DNA of 58,422 nucleotides from positions 1 through 58,422 of the IMG/VR virus record IMGVR_UViG_3300017756_001473. One strand, given 5' to 3'. The position numbers were made by a program, and so were the translations under genes. Shown here one piece after another: positions 40,714-48,615 of this stretch. Source of the stretch: a virus. The notes under the pieces are model-generated. The model was not told the origin of the DNA. It saw nothing but the letters and a program-made list of their open reading frames with translations, and ran no database searches. How positions within the stretch are numbered: position 1 is the stretch's first letter; every line of letters begins with the position of its first letter.

Positions 40714-41611
40714 AATATTCTTTTACCAAATCAAAAGACGGTTTGCCGAACAGTGAACCGTCTACACTGCATTTATTACAAGGTGATTGACTTCTATCAC
40801 CTTTCATTAATCTTTTACGAATCTTTGTCATAGGTTTACTGAACCAAACGTCATGTAATGTTGACTGTAGCAAGTTACCTACAACATGTTCTCTCCCCCA
40901 ATCGTTTGAACAAAATAGAACATCACCGTTCCAATCAACAAACATTTTGTAGAAGGGGTAATGACAAGGTTTGCCTTTCAAAGAAGTAATGTCTGTTTCT
41001 TCTATCCCAACCCAGTCAATTACCCCACTACGGTTATTGAGAATCAATCCATGTTTCTCAAAGTCTCCCCAATGCATTCTAAATTTATACATATCTTCTC
41101 TGACATTCTTTAGCATTTTTTCAAAGTGTGTCATTTGTTCTATACCGTCATACAAATTTATGTACAGTAAATCTAGTCCTGCTTTATACAATCTTTCAAC
41201 ATACTTTTCTGTAAGTTTGTCTCCATTTGTATTACATTCAATTGTTGCCATTGGTAAATTAAATCTAAACTCTTTAACTATCTCTACAAAGTTTGGATTC
41301 AATAAATTTTCTCCGAACCCACTGAATGATATTTTACCTGAATACTGATTTTCTCCTAATTCTTCTGCAATGGTTCTAGCACCTTTAATCGTAAGATGGA
41401 GATTCCTGTTGGGAAATACTGTTGGGTCATGTCTTGGACAAAAGACACATGTCCTGTTGCACAACTCAGTAGTATTAATTTCAACTGTAAGAATCGAGTC
41501 AAGAGGTTTGAGTTCATTACTTTTTTTATTCCAATGTTTTTCTTCTTGTTTCCTTCTGTGTTCTAGGAAATCATATTGGTCAACTGCCTGTGTTGGTATG
41601 TTTCTACTCAT
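40688..41611 (-). CDS. Radical SAM protein with SPASM-like C-terminus
   Basis: 307 aa. The CxxxCxxC motif in TELCNRTCVFCPR (about residues 51-58) binds the 4Fe-4S cluster and AdoMet. The C-terminus has further Cys (CHYPFYKMF, LFCSND, SPCNKCSVDG), which fit an auxiliary cluster of the SPASM/Twitch type. It could modify a peptide, tRNA or sugar. It begins eight bases after tRNA-Gly, and the phage IscU could supply its clusters (inference). Confidence 0.82.
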   Translation of the reverse strand: MSRNIPTQAVDQYDFLEHRRKQEEKHWNKKSNELKPLDSILTVEINTTELCNRTCVFCPRHDPTVFPNRNLHLTIKGARTIAEELGENQYSGKISFSGFGENLLNPNFVEIVKEFRFNLPMATIECNTNGDKLTEKYVERLYKAGLDLLYINLYDGIEQMTHFEKMLKNVREDMYKFRMHWGDFEKHGLILNNRSGVIDWVGIEETDITSLKGKPCHYPFYKMFVDWNGDVLFCSNDWGREHVVGNLLQSTLHDVWFSKPMTKIRKRLMKGDRSQSPCNKCSVDGSLFGKPSFDLVKEYYESSNNRK

Positions 41612-41619
41612 ATTGAAAC

Positions 41620-41693
41620 TGGAGCGGAGAGATAGGATTGCACTATCGTCTCTGTGGTGGAACCACAGCGTGTTGCTATTACACTATCTCCGC
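41620..41693 (-). tRNA. tRNA-Gly (anticodon UCC) with altered D-loop and T-loop
   Basis: Cloverleaf on the minus strand: acceptor GCGGAGA/TCTCCGC, D-stem GTGT/ACAC, anticodon stem CTGTG/CACAG around GTTCCAC (anticodon TCC), T-arm GATAG-TGCAATC-CTATC, discriminator T and encoded CCA. The usual GG of the D-loop is AG, the T-loop begins TG instead of TT, and loop bases 32/38 (G/C) could pair to shrink the anticodon loop. It may still decode GGA, or may be impaired in elongation. Confidence 0.85.
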
Positions 41694-41698
41694 TTAAC

Positions 41699-42835
41699 TT
41701 ATCGGATAATGTCAATGTTTTCTGCATTAACATTCCATGTTTCTAGTTCAGTTCTGAGTCTGTTTTCGGATTTAAGTTTGTCATATCTTTTACCAGCAAG
41801 TTTTTTCCACCAGTCAACTACACCTTCTAACTCGTATCTATCATAGTTGGGTGCTTTCTTTAATTCGTCTGTTTCTAGATTTAAATAATCCACTACATTC
41901 TCATAACCATAATTTGAAAAGTATTGTCTCTTCTGTTCCGTTAGACCTTTTGCATTTTCAAATGCTTGATTGAATTCTTTTAACTTTTCTTTGTCGTGTA
42001 TATTTAGTGAGTTCTTTATCATAGAAATTTGTTTCTGAATAGTCTTCATTTTTCTTGACGAAGCGTCATCATGAACTAATGGTTTACCGTCATTTTTAGT
42101 TTCAAACCAATACTTCAAGTCTCTATAGTTTTGGTCATTAATAGAAGGCACAAAATCTGATACGGTCAATCCTTTAAATCTTAAGAAAGGTTTCATACCG
42201 TCATACTGTGAAGAAGTCTTTGACGAACCGTATAAAGAAGTTGTTTCAAAACCACAAAATTTTGTATTGTATTTTTTGTTTAATGTTCTTCTAGCATGGT
42301 GTGAACAACATATAGCTGCAAGTAACTTACCACCAAGATAATTATATCCAAATGGTTGAGTAGGGACAATGGTGAATCCCATAATAACCGAATCATTGAA
42401 CCTCTTCATTGTATCTTTACACATAGTATCTAAAGGTTTACCTAACATAACATTTCTAGGTTTAGAATTAATTGTTGGTGAACCGAATCTAATAAAACCC
42501 ATAATCTTGTTTGTGTTTTTTTCATACACAACCCACTTCAATGTCTTGCCAGGAATTGACTTCTCTAAAGCATGAGACGTGGTGATTTCTAGGTAGTTAT
42601 CATATAGGTCATTTGATAAGACTCTACATTCAAATTCCATGTCATGAGGGTGCATTGTGAAGTCACTAAACATATCATCTTCTGGCCCCATGCCAGGCAA
42701 TGACGTTGGTAGATTAGCAACACGTTCTAATTTGATTTTACGTAGATAATCGTCAATACGGTCAAACCCATTATAGAAATCTATATAGATTTGCGAGGCG
42801 TAAAGAGAATCTTCTTTAGATAGAATTACAGACAT
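41699..42835 (-). CDS. DUF4338 (DruA-like) family protein
   Basis: 378 aa. The core GFIRFGSPTINSKPRNVMLG, then FNDSVIMGFTIVPTQPFGYN, YLGGKLLAAICCSHHARRTL and FETTSLYGSSKTSSQYDGMK, fits my memory of DUF4338 proteins, the group that includes DruA of the Druantia defence system. Phage members are common in marine T4-like genomes. Role unknown; nucleic-acid or nucleotide binding is plausible. Type B promoter with the ATG six bases after TATAAT. Confidence 0.7.
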   Translation of the reverse strand: MSVILSKEDSLYASQIYIDFYNGFDRIDDYLRKIKLERVANLPTSLPGMGPEDDMFSDFTMHPHDMEFECRVLSNDLYDNYLEITTSHALEKSIPGKTLKWVVYEKNTNKIMGFIRFGSPTINSKPRNVMLGKPLDTMCKDTMKRFNDSVIMGFTIVPTQPFGYNYLGGKLLAAICCSHHARRTLNKKYNTKFCGFETTSLYGSSKTSSQYDGMKPFLRFKGLTVSDFVPSINDQNYRDLKYWFETKNDGKPLVHDDASSRKMKTIQKQISMIKNSLNIHDKEKLKEFNQAFENAKGLTEQKRQYFSNYGYENVVDYLNLETDELKKAPNYDRYELEGVVDWWKKLAGKRYDKLKSENRLRTELETWNVNAENIDIIR

Positions 42836-42841
42836 ACACCT

Positions 42842-42870
42842 ATTATACTAAACAAGCGTATGTCTGTATA
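42842..42870 (-). promoter_or_regulatory. Type B promoter, TATACA-17-TATAAT
   Basis: TATAAT (42847-42842), TATACA (42870-42865), preceded by AAAAACCCAC. ATG 42835 six bases after the -10; no SD. Confidence 0.65.
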
Positions 42871-42878
42871 GTGGGTTT

Positions 42879-43298
42879 TTAAGAAATTTTGATTTCTTGA
42901 GGTTTGTCTTCTTCGGGTATTTCCCTAATCAACTGAACACTCAAAATACCGTTATCACACCAAGCAGAATCAATTACAATATCGTCTGCTAAAGTGAAAC
43001 TTCTTTTGAATGAACGAGTAGCAAGTCCTTTATGGACATACTCTATTTCCTCGTCTGCTTCCTTTTTACCCTCAATGATAAGTTGGTTCTTCTCTTTAGT
43101 AACAGAGATTTCCGTCTTGTCAAAACCAGCAACTGCAAGTTGAACTGAAAAGTCCTCATCGTCATTTTTTATAATGTTGTATGGCGGGTAGTTTGTTGAA
43201 TCATGCATGTTTTCTGCACGATTTAATAGTTGAAGAGTTCTGTCGAACCCGATTGCGAATGGGAATGATTTCCCGAAGACATCGTCATAGATAGTCAT
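42879..43298 (-). CDS. Small heat shock protein Hsp20
   Basis: 139 aa. Alpha-crystallin domain with AVAGFDKTEISVTKEKNQLIIEGK, ATRSFKRSFTLADDI, and the G-I-L-S-V strand near the end, followed by a C-terminal I-x-I tail (EIKIS). An ATP-independent holdase; phage copies are common in marine T4-like genomes. SD AAGGAG, preceded by a late-type box 60 bases upstream. Confidence 0.93.
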   Translation of the reverse strand: MTIYDDVFGKSFPFAIGFDRTLQLLNRAENMHDSTNYPPYNIIKNDDEDFSVQLAVAGFDKTEISVTKEKNQLIIEGKKEADEEIEYVHKGLATRSFKRSFTLADDIVIDSAWCDNGILSVQLIREIPEEDKPQEIKIS

Positions 43299-43357
43299 AG
43301 TTTTCTCCTTTATTAAGCAAGTTTATATTATGCAACCCCTAATGGGCATTGCAAAAG

Positions 43358-43365
43358 TATTTATA
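43358..43365 (-). promoter_or_regulatory. Type C (late-type) TATAAATA box before hsp20
   Basis: TATAAATA in the 84-base gap between the 72-aa gene and hsp20. The leader contains a possible hairpin, GCAAtgCCC/GGGgtTGC, about 15 bases downstream, and then an SD. Confidence 0.5.
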
Positions 43366-43382
43366 CATTATATAATGCTGAA

Positions 43383-43601
43383 TTATAATTTTTCAAGGGG
43401 TTTTATTGAAATAATTGTATTTATTTCAATATCATGATATGTAGGTTCGTGTATGCCCATAACTACAATCTTATCTCCCATAGTCTGAAACTTTTTTTCT
43501 ACAGTGCAGGCAAGGGTGTGTATTTTGTTTGAAGTTAATGATTGATATTCTACTGTCATTTCTTTTTGATATAATTTGTCTTGGACTTCTTTGAATGTCA
43601 T
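43383..43601 (-). CDS. Hypothetical protein (72 aa)
   Basis: Compact beta-rich protein (MTVEYQSLTSNKIHTLACTVEKK). ATGA-type overlap with the cyclase gene (43598-43601). No family recognised; it could be a partner of the cyclase by operon position. Confidence 0.6.
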   Translation of the reverse strand: MTFKEVQDKLYQKEMTVEYQSLTSNKIHTLACTVEKKFQTMGDKIVVMGIHEPTYHDIEINTIISIKPLEKL

Positions 43602-45448
43602 TTCTTTAGTTTTCTAATTGTGCGTTTAAAGTATGGTGCGTAAATGGTAACAGGTTCTTCTTTACCTTTTACAGTTATTTTATCAAGTTCTTTTACTTTG
43701 ATATCGTCAGGCAATTGGTCAAGTGTGTATTGTGAAAGGATAATAGGTGTATCAAATGTTCTTGTTTGAACTTCAAGACGTGCACCTAGATTAACTGCAT
43801 CACCGACAACTGAATAATCGAATCTTGCCTCACTTCCCATGTTTCCTACGATGCATGGGCCAGTATTTATTCCTGTGCCAATTACAACGGGTGGTAAATC
43901 ATATCCCTGTTCTTTGAGTTCCTTGTTCATTTGTTCAGTAAGCAGTTCAATTTCCATAGCACTTCTAACCGCCATTTCAGCGTGGTTTGGACAATCCAAA
44001 GGGGCATTCCAAAATGCCATCAAACAATCGCCCATATATTTGTCGATGGTTCCGCCATGTGCAAGAACGACTTTTGACATTGCGTCTAGGAATTTGTTGA
44101 TAAGTTCAACCAATCCTTCGGGGTCATCTTCTTTCATATACTTTTCGCTTATGGGAGTGAAGCCAACAATGTCGGCAAAAAGGAAGGAAAGTTCCTTTCT
44201 ATCTCCACCTAATTTCAATAGTTCAGGATTTTTCTGTAGTTCTTCAACCATGTCAGGTGATAAATATTTTTGGAACTGTTTCTTTATTTGTTCTTTCAAT
44301 TGATACGTAGTGAAGTATTTGTTGAAAGATGCGTGACCAAAAACTAACAATGAGGCAACTGATGAGTAAAAGACATCGAGCAAAATCAAGTTCTCAATCC
44401 AAACGTAATACCCCGTATACGCCTGCAATCCAACGACACTTAGACTCCCTATCCCCGAAAGAACTGTGGGAAGTCTGTAGACCATTGCCAGTATTACTAG
44501 AGACGAAAACAGAACAAGAAAAATTTCAAGAAATTCAAGATAGTAGAATCGTTGTATTTGGAATCCTGTCAAGACGGTCTGAATTAAATTCGCTTGTACT
44601 TCATGGGGATACATTGCACCCATTGGGGTTGAAACTGGATTACTCAGACCTGAAGCAGTCAAACCCCATATAAGGATTTTATCTGCAGGGATTTTGTCCA
44701 CTGCACTGACACGTTCAAACTGATTCCAAAATGCAATATTAAAGTCTGCATTAGGTTGTACTGTTAATGGTGGTAGTCTACCTATCCTAACCCATTCTAC
44801 ACCAACCTCAGGCGTAATCTTTATATTGTAGGACTGTTGACCATTCATAACTCTCAATGTTTCTAGTGCGAGAGAAGGATATATCTGTCCATTCGCCATG
44901 ACAGCGAGTGGAACTGCACGTACAGTTCCGTCTATAGAAGGCGAAGCACTTACAGTACCTACACCGTAAACCGCCTCCTGTAGGGGTTGTATGGGACTAG
45001 AGATACCCTCATAACTGTATAACCAGTTTGCAGGGTCACCTTTACCTAACTTTGCAATACCAATATATGGTGCACTTCCAGTATCTTTTTGATTAGTTGG
45101 TGAGGCAGAAAGAAGGGAAAGTCTGTTTCCTAATGCTTGTCTAAGTTCTTCGTCTTCCCCGAATCTATCAGGTTGTGCAAATGTAGCAGTAAGGACGGAA
45201 GGATTTGTTTCGGACGTTTGATTTATCATGTCTGCCCATACGCCTCTAGGGAATGGGAACTGTCCGTATTTTTCTAATGTCTTTTCGTCTATGTCAACTA
45301 ATACAATATCGTCAACCTGTATAGGTTCCTTTTGAGTTTGTAAAAAGTCAAAATAGTTGAGTCGGATTGACTCCATGAGAAACGGGTCTGATATACGAAG
45401 ACCTGCTAGAAGAGCGATGGTTATTAAAACCGTCCACCATTTATACAT
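43598..45448 (-). CDS. CHASE2-domain class III adenylate cyclase
   Basis: 616 aa. An extracytoplasmic CHASE2 sensor (about 25-300) after an N-terminal span, three membrane segments (about 302-372), then a class III cyclase domain (about 418-600). Metal ligands D426 (FADIVGF) and D474 (KYMGDCLMAFW), base-selecting K470 and D544 (FDYSVVGD) typical for ATP, and catalytic N553 and R557 (AVNLGARLE) are all present, so cAMP production is predicted. It lies just downstream of the SleB-type hydrolase. A sensor cyclase is unusual for a phage. Confidence 0.9.
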   Translation of the reverse strand: MYKWWTVLITIALLAGLRISDPFLMESIRLNYFDFLQTQKEPIQVDDIVLVDIDEKTLEKYGQFPFPRGVWADMINQTSETNPSVLTATFAQPDRFGEDEELRQALGNRLSLLSASPTNQKDTGSAPYIGIAKLGKGDPANWLYSYEGISSPIQPLQEAVYGVGTVSASPSIDGTVRAVPLAVMANGQIYPSLALETLRVMNGQQSYNIKITPEVGVEWVRIGRLPPLTVQPNADFNIAFWNQFERVSAVDKIPADKILIWGLTASGLSNPVSTPMGAMYPHEVQANLIQTVLTGFQIQRFYYLEFLEIFLVLFSSLVILAMVYRLPTVLSGIGSLSVVGLQAYTGYYVWIENLILLDVFYSSVASLLVFGHASFNKYFTTYQLKEQIKKQFQKYLSPDMVEELQKNPELLKLGGDRKELSFLFADIVGFTPISEKYMKEDDPEGLVELINKFLDAMSKVVLAHGGTIDKYMGDCLMAFWNAPLDCPNHAEMAVRSAMEIELLTEQMNKELKEQGYDLPPVVIGTGINTGPCIVGNMGSEARFDYSVVGDAVNLGARLEVQTRTFDTPIILSQYTLDQLPDDIKVKELDKITVKGKEEPVTIYAPYFKRTIRKLKK

Positions 45449-45453
45449 AGATT

Positions 45454-45942
45454 TTACCTATAGAATATATGTGCGGATATTTGTACTGTCTCGTTTAAAT
45501 GTTGACTCCAATATGGTTGTATATAATACGCATGATACCACATTGCACCTTCTGTCAAATCAAAATACTGACCGTCCAGTATTTCGTCTGCAAGTTTTAA
45601 ACTCTCCGCCCAAGTTTTACTGTCTTTTGGTTTGTCTGATTTGCCATCACAAAACCAAGAGAACTGACACATTCCTAATTTAGGAATGGTCTTACCTGTC
45701 CAAGAGGTTCGCCATTCTTTTGTTTGATAAACTACTCCACAAATTGAATCGGGAAATTTATCATGTTCTACACGATTTAAAACTACGTTAGCAACTGCAA
45801 TCTGTCCTGCAAGAGGTTGATTACCTGCTTCAAAATATATGTTTTGAGCAAGACAATGAGTGTCCATCTCTAGTTCTAAACCTTCCACTTTTGTAGCTCC
45901 TAAAAGAAGCGCACAAAATACTAAGATATTTATTAGTTTCAT
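45454..45942 (-). CDS. SleB-type cell-wall hydrolase
   Basis: About 162 aa from ATG 45942, seven bases after TATAAT; a GTG at 45948 is also in frame. Signal peptide (residues 1-20), then the Hydrolase_2 domain: LAQNIYFEAGNQP (catalytic Glu), AVANVVLNRV, CQFSWFCDGKSD, and AMWYHAYYIQPYW near the end. Exported and cleaves peptidoglycan. Next to a cyclase and a secretion system, it could open the wall for the curli-like proteins (inference). Confidence 0.85.
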   Translation of the reverse strand: MKLINILVFCALLLGATKVEGLELEMDTHCLAQNIYFEAGNQPLAGQIAVANVVLNRVEHDKFPDSICGVVYQTKEWRTSWTGKTIPKLGMCQFSWFCDGKSDKPKDSKTWAESLKLADEILDGQYFDLTEGAMWYHAYYIQPYWSQHLNETVQISAHIFYR

Positions 45943-45949
45943 ACACACT

Positions 45950-45978
45950 ATTATACCTCAATGTTTGAGTAATTATAA
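45950..45978 (-). promoter_or_regulatory. Type B promoter, TTATAA-17-TATAAT, before the SleB-type gene
   Basis: TATAAT (45955-45950), TTATAA (45978-45973), preceded by AAAAAACCCTC. The ATG at 45942 is seven bases after the -10. It separates the hydrolase-cyclase genes from the curli-like genes. Confidence 0.6.
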
Positions 45979-45991
45979 GAGGGTTTTTTAT

Positions 45992-46660
45992 TTAGTTGCC
46001 CTGAGAAACGTTTATACTGCAACCACCTACTGTATGGCAGGTATTTGTTATATTGTATGACTGATTAGTCGAACCTTGTTGTAATAGATTTAAATTAGTA
46101 TGTTCTGAACCTTGTAGTGTTATTCTTGCTTGATGACTACCACTTCCTTTTTGTTCAATATCTGTGATTGAATCATGTGAATTTTGATAATAGTATATGT
46201 GTGCGTAATGACTTCCTGAACCTTCTTGCCAGTTTTCGTGTTCTACACCATTAACGTGAATGTCTAAATTGAATTCGTGAGTTCCATTTTGGTAAACGTC
46301 AACTTCGTTATTGTTACCCCATATGTGTCTACCGTATGTAGCACCGTCAATCTGTGTTACTGTTTCTGTGTTACCAGTACCGTCAACATCACCACCCCAA
46401 GTTCTTCCTGAACCCCAGTATGATACCCAAGAGATTGAGTTACCATTCCCTGATTGGGATAGAGTAAAAGTGTTGTTAGCATGTGCAAAAGTAAAATCGA
46501 TATGGTTATCATATCCTATCTGCGTAATGTTAACATTTGCATTATCACCGTCAGCAACTTGGTCTATGTGCACATGATTATGTTCGTCACCAGCAAAGCA
46601 CTGTCCTACAAAGAACAATAAAATTACTGCAATCCCTAAATGAGTTCCAGTTATTTTCAT
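45992..46660 (-). CDS. Curlin-repeat protein 2 (CsgA/CsgB-like, about 222 aa)
   Basis: Signal peptide (about 1-22, ending QCFA). The mature protein has imperfect curlin-type repeats: VNITQIGYDNHIDF, FTLSQSGNGNSISW, IEQKGSGSHQARITL, LLQQGSTNQSYNIT, each with an N/Q-rich turn and a G-x-x-N step. It ends with the Cys pair TCHTVGGC, which could form a disulfide. A phage-encoded amyloid subunit is likely. Start at ATG 46660 overlaps the coiled-coil peptide stop. Confidence 0.75.
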   Translation of the reverse strand: MKITGTHLGIAVILLFFVGQCFAGDEHNHVHIDQVADGDNANVNITQIGYDNHIDFTFAHANNTFTLSQSGNGNSISWVSYWGSGRTWGGDVDGTGNTETVTQIDGATYGRHIWGNNNEVDVYQNGTHEFNLDIHVNGVEHENWQEGSGSHYAHIYYYQNSHDSITDIEQKGSGSHQARITLQGSEHTNLNLLQQGSTNQSYNITNTCHTVGGCSINVSQGN

Positions 46661-46797
46661 TCTTGATTGTGACGTGGGTCTTGTTGTTGTTTTATCCACT
46701 CTTCTATTCTTTTTTGTTGTTCTGCAATTGTTTCTGCTTGGTCTTTAATTTTCTTTTCTTGAAATCTAAGTCTTTGCTGTTGTTGTTTTTGGCTCAT
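46657..46797 (-). CDS. Gln-rich coiled-coil micropeptide (46 aa)
   Basis: TAATG start coupled to the FecR-type gene; stop overlaps the ATG of the second curlin gene. The sequence is nearly a single helix (QQQQRLRFQEKKIKDQAETI). No signal peptide. A cytoplasmic role, such as a chaperone or gatekeeper for the amyloid subunits, is possible. Confidence 0.6.
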   Translation of the reverse strand: MSQKQQQQRLRFQEKKIKDQAETIAEQQKRIEEWIKQQQDPRHNQE

Positions 46798-47930
46798 TAA
46801 TTTTGTTGTGTAATAATAATATTGATTGCTTGGTCGCCACCCATATTAATTACACTCTCCTTTTCGTTAGTTACGGTCACTATTTGTGCCATTGCGTCTA
46901 CTGGTAATTTAATACTTATGGTTCCGTTTACTTCACGATAGAACGTAACCAATCCACTTCCTGTATCAACTATTGTATTGTACTGCGTGTCTTTATCAAA
47001 ACCTATAGCAGTACCTTCTATTCCAAATGTATTTCCACCACTGTCTGCAGTTCTGTTTATCCCTACTTTCCTATCTAACTCTTCTACAATATCAAGTAAG
47101 TCCTGTAAAAAGTCAACATCTAATAGGTCTATATCTAATTCAGTAAATTCTAATTCACCTTCTGAGTCTTTCAATGCGTCTGCATCAAGACCGTCAAACT
47201 CTAAAAAGTCTACGTCCAAGATACCACCGTCATTTGATTCTATAGCAGACTCCTCTATCACCCTAGAAATATCTTTGGGTTGACTCACAATAAACATATT
47301 ATTAATCAAACTTGATGTAATATTGTTTATTACTACAGGTGCAGTTGGGTATGAATTTAAAGTAGATACCATTGTGGCTTGATATGCTTCTTCTAATACT
47401 ACGTCTGTACCCGATTCATTACTAACTGTAATCGAACCTGATGCGTCACCATTTGCGTCAGGCAAAAGTATAATAAGACTTCGCCCGAGTTCATCGATGG
47501 TTGTCGTAAAATCTGTGCCATTAATCGCTATGTTAGCAGTTGGCGTAGAAATCGCAATGTTCGATTTATTCATTTTACCTAGTTTACCTGAGGCAAAACG
47601 AGCTGTACCCATTACCATTCTCATCGACATTTTCGATAAGTCGGGATTAGGGTCATAATATACTTCGTCTATGTAGACCAGTGTATGTTCTGTTAATGCA
47701 AGTTCTTCTTCGTCTAAGAACTCAATTAGCATTCTCCCATTCCCAGTTTCCGCCTCGTCATAGAGGTTTATACTAGGAAAATCAGTAGAGGGTATTTTAT
47801 TACCTTCTCTGATAATGTTTCCAATACCAGTTTGTTCGACTATGTCTCCTATCGTATCCGCATAAGAGGGATACGACAGAAGTATAGCACTAATCGTTAG
47901 TATCTTTTTGGTTAATTGTAACTGTAGCAT
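46797..47930 (-). CDS. FecR-domain exported protein (377 aa)
   Basis: Signal peptide (about 1-24). A FecR-like beta domain: GNGRMLIEFLDEEELALTEH, MSMRMVMGTARFASGKLGK, ISTPTANIAINGTDFTTTID. A repetitive acidic middle (LDVDFLEFDGLDADALKDSE) and a C-terminal beta-rich region follow. FecR-domain proteins are often periplasmic partners of secreted or sensory systems; here the gene lies between two curlin-repeat genes. The role in anchoring or nucleating fibres is inference. Confidence 0.75.
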   Translation of the reverse strand: MLQLQLTKKILTISAILLSYPSYADTIGDIVEQTGIGNIIREGNKIPSTDFPSINLYDEAETGNGRMLIEFLDEEELALTEHTLVYIDEVYYDPNPDLSKMSMRMVMGTARFASGKLGKMNKSNIAISTPTANIAINGTDFTTTIDELGRSLIILLPDANGDASGSITVSNESGTDVVLEEAYQATMVSTLNSYPTAPVVINNITSSLINNMFIVSQPKDISRVIEESAIESNDGGILDVDFLEFDGLDADALKDSEGELEFTELDIDLLDVDFLQDLLDIVEELDRKVGINRTADSGGNTFGIEGTAIGFDKDTQYNTIVDTGSGLVTFYREVNGTISIKLPVDAMAQIVTVTNEKESVINMGGDQAINIIITQQN

Positions 47931-48615
47931 TATCAGAACTCAACTGTAAGTCAATCTTGCCTGGGCATGTTTTATTTCCACATGTACCTGACTGTTGAAT
48001 AATATCCATATTGATACTATCACCCGTATGAACCACTTTTAATTCATGGTCAGATGCGTCAAGTTGTTTTGTGTCAACGTTATTACTGTCACCAGTAATT
48101 TCCATTTCCCATTTAGCTTGGTCTGAATCTATGTCTATAAAGAAATCGTTTGAATCTCCTATTAGCGTTAAATCAAAATCCAAATAGTTAGCACTAGCGG
48201 CATAACCTTGGTCATAATCCCAAGTGTTACTGCTACCTGTAACTGCGACATTGATGTTTGAGTTATCAGAATCACCAGTATCGCCTATATTCCAATCAAA
48301 GATATTACTGTCACCAGTGAATACCATATTAATGGTAGAACTATCTAACACAACAGGCCCGAATAGTTGGTTGCTGTTACCGATTTGGTCAAGGTTGAAC
48401 GTATTCGTTGTACCTGTCAAAATCATATCAGTAGCAACCTGACCGTTTACTATAGTTCCACCGAATTTATTTCCGTAACCAACTTGGTCAATCGTTAATG
48501 TTAACGTATCACCTGATTGTTGCAAAAATATTTCGTTGTCGTCATCAGCTAAAAGAGGCATTACAGACATTGCAAACAATAAACCTAAACATAATTTTAG
48601 TTTATTCATTTTCAT
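47890..48615 (-). CDS. Curlin-repeat protein 1 (CsgA/CsgB-like, about 241 aa)
   Basis: ATG 48615 overlaps csgG by 14 bases. Signal peptide (residues 1-23). Repeats of about 22-26 residues end in T-G-D-S-N or T-G-x-x-N blocks (LTGTTNTFNLDQIGNSNQ, FTGDSNIFDW, ITGDSNNVDTK, HTGDSINMDI), as expected for a beta-solenoid amyloid. C-terminal Cys pair in GTCGNKTC. Matches the family by repeat logic rather than by close sequence identity to E. coli CsgA. Confidence 0.75.
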   Translation of the reverse strand: MKMNKLKLCLGLLFAMSVMPLLADDDNEIFLQQSGDTLTLTIDQVGYGNKFGGTIVNGQVATDMILTGTTNTFNLDQIGNSNQLFGPVVLDSSTINMVFTGDSNIFDWNIGDTGDSDNSNINVAVTGSSNTWDYDQGYAASANYLDFDLTLIGDSNDFFIDIDSDQAKWEMEITGDSNNVDTKQLDASDHELKVVHTGDSINMDIIQQSGTCGNKTCPGKIDLQLSSDNATVTINQKDTND

